A DNA stretch of 64,000 nucleotides from Clostridium sp. OS1-26 (lineage in GTDB: Bacteria; Bacillota; Clostridia; Clostridiales; Clostridiaceae): the NCBI RefSeq assembly GCF_030915445.1, contig NZ_CP133264.1, positions 3,162,001 to 3,226,000 of the forward strand. The letters run 5' to 3'. The translations under genes and the position numbers were made by a program. The notes below the pieces were generated by a model that worked only from the letters and a program-made list of their open reading frames with translations, was not told the origin of the DNA and searched no databases. Positions 59,440 through 64,000 of this stretch are shown here, piece after piece. Numbering within the stretch: position 1 is the stretch's first letter; the number at the start of each line of letters is the position of its first letter.

Positions 59440-60363
59440 ATGGGAGGACTTACTGACGTTCCTGGCATCCTGGTGGGAAACGCTGAGGACGAAAGCGGTC
59501 GTACGGGGTGTACGGTGATTATCTGCCCGGATGGAGCAGTTCCTGGCGTATCCGTAGTAGGAGGTTATCCCGGTACCCAGCAGACGGATATTATTCGCCC
59601 CGGCACCAAAGAAGATCCTGTGCATGCTATCCTCCTCACAGGTGGCAGTAACTTTGGGTTGGCAGCGGCGAGCGGGGTGACACGCTGGCTCTTTGAGCAT
59701 AGTATCGACCTGGTACCTATCGTACCTGCAGCGGTCATTTTCGACCTAGTCTTCGCTAAGGGCTCAACTCCGCCTGATGCGGACCTAGGCTATGCTGCTT
59801 GCCAGGCTGCAAATTCCGGTCCTATAGCAGAAGGGAATGTGGGTGCTGGGGCAGGAGCGACAGTGGGGAAATTCTACGGGACACCGATGAAAGGTGGACT
59901 GGGCACTGCCTCTCTTCGCATTCCTGGCGGACCGGTGGTGGCAGCTCTAGCGGTAGTTAATCCTCTCGGAGACGTATGGGATCAGGGACGTATTGTCGTC
60001 GGAGCACTATGTCGTAATGGAACTTTTGTTAATCAGACCCGAGCGATGCTGGCGGGTGTACCTTCACCGCTGTTCAGTCAAACCATGAACACTACAATTG
60101 CGGTAGTGGCTACCACAGCACAGTTGACCAAGGCAGAGGCTAGCCGGGTGGCAACACTTGCTCAAGATGGAATGGCTCGAGCCATCTCTCCAGTGCACAC
60201 TCAGTGGGACGGTGATACGGTCTTCTGCCTAGCGCTAGGTTCAGACACCAATTACCTGAAAGGTGACGCCGCCATTACGGTGGTGGGTACAGCTGCGGCG
60301 ACGGTACTGGAGAAGGCCATTATACGGGGAGCACTAGCGGCACAATCAGGGACATGCGCATAA
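59440..60363 (+). CDS. P1-family (DmpA/S58) aminopeptidase, GC-rich and probably foreign
   Basis: A 307-residue self-processing peptidase: G-G-L-T-D-V-P-G-I-L-V-G-N at the start, L-L-T-G-G-S-N-F-G-L-A-A-A-S-G-V, G-N-V-G-A-G-A-G-A-T-V-G-K and the cleavage site G-G-L-G-T-A-S-L, with T156 the likely N-terminal nucleophile after autoproteolysis. The family releases D- or beta-amino acids or N-terminal residues. GC content and codon use (GCG, CTG, GGC) are plainly higher than in any neighbour, indicating transfer. I favour ATG 59440 on homology; TTG 59401 would add 13 residues of upstream relic. No good ribosome site. Confidence 0.85.
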   Translation: MGGLTDVPGILVGNAEDESGRTGCTVIICPDGAVPGVSVVGGYPGTQQTDIIRPGTKEDPVHAILLTGGSNFGLAAASGVTRWLFEHSIDLVPIVPAAVIFDLVFAKGSTPPDADLGYAACQAANSGPIAEGNVGAGAGATVGKFYGTPMKGGLGTASLRIPGGPVVAALAVVNPLGDVWDQGRIVVGALCRNGTFVNQTRAMLAGVPSPLFSQTMNTTIAVVATTAQLTKAEASRVATLAQDGMARAISPVHTQWDGDTVFCLALGSDTNYLKGDAAITVVGTAAATVLEKAIIRGALAAQSGTCA

Positions 60364-60416
60364 AAGAAAAATTTATAGATTGACAAATAATTAATGGAAA
60401 AACTTTCATAATAAAA

Positions 60417-60478
60417 AAAGAACCTCCTTTTGTAGATTTCTCATGAGAATCTATTAAACCAAAGGAGGTTCTTTATAT
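60417..60478 (+). terminator. Intrinsic terminator after the peptidase gene
   Basis: Outer stem AAAGAACCTCCTTT / AAAGGAGGTTCTTT, inner AGATT / AATCT, followed by ATATTT. It is AT-rich in style, like the host rather than the foreign gene. Confidence 0.8.
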
Positions 60479-60862
60479 TTATAATAAAATATTTTTTAAT
60501 AAATTAACGTCTGAGAAGTAAAAACTTGTCTTTTTATCTTTGATTAAACATTAATGTATGTATATCTGAATTATCAAATAAGTGTGAAAAGATATATAAT
60601 TTAGAATAAAATTTAACACAATGAAAATGTAAGTTAACACATAACTAATTAATTGAAAAATATTGGTTGATTTTATTATAAAGATGTAAATTGAATTATT
60701 TTACAATTTATACAAAAAATGTTAAAATAATAAAAATACCATAAAATCACAAATGATAGATTGATTGAATATACCCATAAGATATTAAAAAAGATAGATA
60801 TCAAAAACAGTTGTCAATCTATTTTTGATATCTGCAATTAAATTATTTAAGGGGGGATAGCA
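60479..60862. promoter_or_regulatory. Upstream region of the peptide transporter operon
   Basis: Very AT-rich. The only structure is an 11-bp inverted repeat GATATCAAAAA (60797-60807) / TTTTTGATATC (60822-60832) 30 bp before the substrate-binding protein gene, a possible operator or attenuator. Promoter not located. Confidence 0.45.
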
Positions 60863-62580
60863 ATGAAAAGAAAAAAAATTCTTGCTGTTATGTCTTTGCT
60901 AATGACGTTATCAATTGGGATAACTGGCTGTGGAGGCACCAGTACAACAACAAAACCTGTTCAAAAACAAGACTTAAAAAACACTGTAACTGAAATTGTA
61001 CAAGCAAAGGACCCATCAAAGGTACCAGAGGCTGCTAAGAATAGGAAAGATACCATAATTGTAGGATCTAATGATGCACCAAAGGGAAATCTTAATGCGT
61101 TAACAGCTCAATCTATGTATGATCAATATGCCTATGAACTTATATTTGATACTTTAGTATCAAACGATGAAGAAGGCAATCCAGTTCCAGTTGTAGCTGA
61201 AAAATGGGATATATCACCGGATGGAACAAAATACACTTTTCATTTAAGAAAAGATGTAAAATTTAGTGATGGTACACCTTTAACAGCAGAAGATGTGGCA
61301 TTTACTATTACTGCGCTATGTGATCCTAAATATGATGGACAAATATCTAATCAAGCAGATCACATAAAAGGATATAAAGAGTACAATAAAGGTAATGCTA
61401 AAACAGTAGAAGGAATTAAAGTAATTGATCCTTATACTATAGAAGTTACATTAATTAGTCCAAAGGCTAATGCTATTTGGGATTTGGGTGGATTAACCAT
61501 ACTATCCAAAAATATTATGGTTTTGAAAAAGGAAATTTCCAAAAACTTAAGGATTTAGATCAAAAGCCAATGGGTTCTGGCCCTTACATTATGAAACAGT
61601 TTAAACCAGGACAAGAAATAGATTTTGAAAGCAATCCTTCCCATTGGAGAGGAGCGCCAAAAATAAAAAATGTAATAATGAAGAAAACAGACGCTTCTAC
61701 TATGATTCAGGAGTTGACTACAGGAGGCGTTGATATAAATCTAATTCCAGCAAAGCCTGAAAATATTGCTATGCTAGACAAAGCAGGATTTATAACTAAG
61801 CAGTTTTACCCAGACAATGGCTATGGATATATGGCCTTTAATTTAAAAGACCCAAGATTCCAGGACAAAAAAGTTCGTCAAGCTTTAATCTATGGTTTGA
61901 ATAGACAAGGCTTTGTTGATTCTTATTATAAAGGTTATGCAGAAGTGTGTAATCAACCATTTTCACCAGCACAATGGGCATATAGTGATGAGGTAAATCA
62001 ATATAAATACGACCCAGATAAGGCAGGAAAAATGCTGGATGAAGCAGGATGGAAACTAAATAGCTCAGATGGCTATAGATATAAAGACGGAAAGAAATTT
62101 ACAATAAACTGGTTAACTTATACAGGTAGTAAATATGAAGATGCACTAATATCAATAACAAAGGACAGCTGGAAAAAGATTGGTGTAGAAGTAATTCCTC
62201 AATCTATGGATTTTAATACTTTACTTGATAAGTCAGATAAGAGAGAGTATGAGATGTATAATATGAAATGGAATCTTGTAGTAGATCCAGATTCTACACA
62301 AATATTCCACAGTTCGCAGGACGTACCAGGTGGATCAAATAACATGGCTTTTCACAATGGTGACAGTGATAAACTCTTAGAAGACGGATTAAAAGAAACT
62401 GATAAGGCAAAGAGAAAAGAAATATATAATAAATGGGCTAAACTTATAAATGAAGAGTGTCCATATATATTCTTAGATCAAAATAAAGACCTTTGGGGAG
62501 TAAGCGCAAGAGTTCAAGGCATGAAGATATCACCATTTAGGGATTGGACATATGATATGTACAAGGTAGAATTAAAATAA
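60863..62580 (+). pseudogene. ABC transporter substrate-binding lipoprotein (family 5, oligopeptide/nickel type), frameshifted
   Basis: N-terminal lipoprotein signal with lipobox G-I-T-G-C (C23), then a family 5 binding protein: I-I-V-G-S-N-D-A-P-K-G, F-D-T-L-V-S-N-D-E, K-Y-T-F-H-L-R-K-D-V-K-F-S-D-G-T-P-L-T. The frame breaks at the A5 run in TCCAAAAATATT (about 61507-61511); adding one A gives L-S-K-K-Y-Y-G-F-E-K-G and restores a 572-residue protein ending D-M-Y-K-V-E-L-K. Everything else is intact and the operon looks functional, so a base-calling error is a likely explanation. GGGGGG precedes ATG. Confidence 0.88.
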
Positions 62581-62594
62581 CTATTGAATAATTT

Positions 62595-62625
62595 AGTTAT
62601 GCTCAGAAAATTTCTGAGCATAACT
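62595..62625 (+). terminator. Perfect hairpin between binding-protein and permease genes
   Basis: AGTTATGCTCAGAAA / TTTCTGAGCATAACT, a perfect 15-bp stem, but followed by AAAAATTT without a T-run. Probably a partial terminator or mRNA-stabilising structure that gives more binding protein than permease. Confidence 0.6.
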
Positions 62626-62727
62626 AAAAATTTGGAAATTTAGGATAACCTGATTTTTAGGCAGAGGTTATCCATTATTATATACAACTGTTAAGGCATA
62701 TGAAAATATAAAATGAGGGGGAAAAAG

Positions 62728-63687
62728 ATGAGACAATATATAATTAGAAGATTGCTTCAAATGATACCAGTGCTTATAGGTATATCCTTGCTCGTATTTT
62801 TCGTACTTGCAATGGCTCCTGGAGATGCAGTAACTTCAATTAATCCTCATGCCACCGCTGAGCAAAGAGCAGAGCTTAGACATAAAATGCATTTAGATGA
62901 GCCTAAAATTGTGCAATACGGTTATTGGGTAAAAGGAGTAATTCACGGGGACTTAGGTGAATCTTATTTTTATAAGCAGCCTGTATCAAAAGTTATGAGT
63001 AATTTTATATGGAATTCTTTTTATTTAGCATTAGCTTCTTCAATAGCCAGTATATTAATTGCAATTCCGATAGGAGTCATATCTGCAACAAAACAATATT
63101 CTTTCTTTGATTCATTTTTTACTATATTTGCTCTTATAGGTACATCTATACCAACCTTTTTCTTTGGGTTACTACTAATTAAATGGTTTGCAGTAGATTC
63201 AAGCATCTTTCCAGTATCAGGCATGTATTCACCTGGAAGTACAGCTACTGGGATATCAAAATTTTTAGATTGTATGTATCACATGTTTTTGCCTTTTATT
63301 GTACTAACCTTTGCAAGCGTAGCAGGTATAATGAGGTATATGCGTTCTAGTATGTTAGAGGTTATAAGACAAGATTATATTAGAACTGCTAGAGCAAAGG
63401 GACTAAAAGAAAAGGTTGTAATATATAGACATGCTTTGAAAAACGCCCTTATTCCCGTAATAACTCTTTTAGGATTTTGGATACCTGGACTTTTTTCAGG
63501 AGCTATAGTTACAGAGCAAATATTTAGCTGGCCAGGAATAGGTCCTGTGCAGGTTATAGCTACAAATGCCAGAGATTATCCCTTACTTATGGCAATTACT
63601 ATGTTGCTTGCAATTTTAACCCTACTTGGAAACTTGATTGCGGATGTAGCATATGCAGTAGTTGATCCAAGAATTAGGTTAAAGTAG
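62728..63687 (+). CDS. ABC transporter permease (OppB/DppB type)
   Basis: A 319-residue inner membrane protein with six helices, starting R-Q-Y-I-I-R-R-L-L-Q-M-I-P-V-L-I-G-I-S and containing the loop motif Y-I-R-T-A-R-A-K-G-L-K-E-K-V-V-I-Y-R-H-A-L-K-N-A-L that docks the ATPase. It ends V-D-P-R-I-R-L-K. ATG 62728 is chosen over ATG 62713 because GAGGGGG lies between them. Works with the upstream lipoprotein and downstream second permease to import peptides or nickel-type ligands. Confidence 0.93.
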   Translation: MRQYIIRRLLQMIPVLIGISLLVFFVLAMAPGDAVTSINPHATAEQRAELRHKMHLDEPKIVQYGYWVKGVIHGDLGESYFYKQPVSKVMSNFIWNSFYLALASSIASILIAIPIGVISATKQYSFFDSFFTIFALIGTSIPTFFFGLLLIKWFAVDSSIFPVSGMYSPGSTATGISKFLDCMYHMFLPFIVLTFASVAGIMRYMRSSMLEVIRQDYIRTARAKGLKEKVVIYRHALKNALIPVITLLGFWIPGLFSGAIVTEQIFSWPGIGPVQVIATNARDYPLLMAITMLLAILTLLGNLIADVAYAVVDPRIRLK

Positions 63688-63698
63688 GAGGGTGTGTC

Positions 63699-64000
63699 AT
63701 GGAAGTTAAAGTTAAAATTGATACAGGCAAGCCTAGAGAAGAAAAAATATTGAGTCCGGGGAGAGTTATTTGGAATAGGTTAAAGAAAAATAAGCTGGCA
63801 ATCGCAGGGTTGGGAATATTGATATTTATGATATTGATGGCAACAGTTGGACCTATAATATCCCCTTATAAAATGGATACTATAGATTTAACTAATATAT
63901 CTGCTCCACCTTCAATACATCATTGGCTTGGTACAGATGAAACAGGAAGAGATATCTTTACAAGGTTAATGTATGCAGGCAGAATCTCTCTTGCCGTTGG
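63699..64000 (+). CDS. ABC transporter permease (OppC/DppC type), 5' part only
   Basis: Open from ATG 63699 (GGAGGGTG upstream) to the window end, about 100 residues. N-terminal cytoplasmic stretch, then N-R-L-K-K-N-K-L-A-I-A-G-L-G-I-L-I-F and the L-G-T-D-E-T-G-R-D-I-F-T-R-L motif diagnostic of OppC/DppC. 11 bp after the OppB-type gene; the rest lies beyond the window. Confidence 0.92.
   Translation, partial: MEVKVKIDTGKPREEKILSPGRVIWNRLKKNKLAIAGLGILIFMILMATVGPIISPYKMDTIDLTNISAPPSIHHWLGTDETGRDIFTRLMYAGRISLAV

Noticed and set aside
1..64000. tRNA genes, rRNA genes, prophage or conjugative modules
   Set aside because: None recognised on either strand; the only transposase is the decayed IS630 copy.

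Overview
The window looks like chromosomal DNA of an anaerobic, spore-forming Firmicute, most probably Clostridium sensu stricto. It is strongly AT-rich, uses AGGAGG-type ribosome binding sites with many GTG and TTG starts, and carries typical clostridial families: DUF4179 anti-sigma, BlaI/BlaR1, ThiW/ThiM, clostridial ferredoxin-like proteins, and a CitA/DcuS-type two-component system. I saw no tRNA or rRNA genes, no CRISPR array and no prophage.

Layout. 1-7.4 kb: a glycan locus with the end of a PIG-L deacetylase, a metallophosphoesterase, two sugar-nucleotide SDRs and two multi-domain glycosyltransferases. 7.5-12.6 kb: exported or secreted-type enzymes (vanadium haloperoxidase/PAP2, alkaline phosphatase with an in-frame TAG, membrane-anchored subtilase). 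12.7-18 kb: a two-component system with a broken kinase, an ECF sigma/anti-sigma pair, a partial internally deleted copy of the same kinase, and a decayed IS630 transposase. 18-25.4 kb: LysR regulators, a LOG-family enzyme, MATE pump, degenerate receiver and several gene remnants. 25.4-31.5 kb: BlaI/BlaR1-type regulatory pair, a ferredoxin-like protein and two tandem paralogous amidohydrolases. 31.6-34.1 kb: a TetR-controlled flavoprotein followed by three consecutive decayed genes. 34.1-38.9 kb: a LytTR regulatory operon, an Lrp/2-hydroxyacid dehydrogenase pair and a WYL regulator divergent from a DHFR-like reductase. 39.1-41 kb: a two-gene operon of uncharacterised families (DUF6323/DUF6179 as I recall them). 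41.3-46.3 kb: malic enzyme, a KdgT-family permease and a CitA/CitB-type sensor and regulator, which together look like a dicarboxylate utilisation unit. 46.7-54.4 kb: polysaccharide deacetylase, acetyltransferases, a secreted protein made of three near-identical 96-residue repeats, a GGDEF-EAL protein and an RsuA-type pseudouridine synthase. 55.4-57.3 kb: two tandem TPP-type riboswitches controlling thiW-thiM. 57.3-60.4 kb: a small hypothetical protein, a bacterial STAY-GREEN (Mg-dechelatase-like) protein fused to a VCBS/FG-GAP-like region, and a GC-rich P1-family peptidase that appears foreign. 60.8-64 kb: start of a peptide/nickel-type ABC importer operon that runs off the end.

A recurring feature is single-base frameshifts inside short homopolymers in otherwise well-preserved genes (sensor kinase, LysR, GGDEF-EAL protein, oligopeptide-binding protein). 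This pattern may be assembly error as easily as true gene decay, so those pseudogene calls should be checked against raw reads. By contrast, the MBL/MFS/SDR remnants, the F420-hydrogenase-like remnant, the IS630 remnant and the partial kinase copy have lost whole segments and are genuine relics.

The most novel-looking items are the STAY-GREEN/VCBS fusion, the LytTR operon in which the membrane protein and a separate small protein share a DUF4318-like domain, the DUF6323/DUF6179 pair, and the second, divergent member of the tandem TPP riboswitch.
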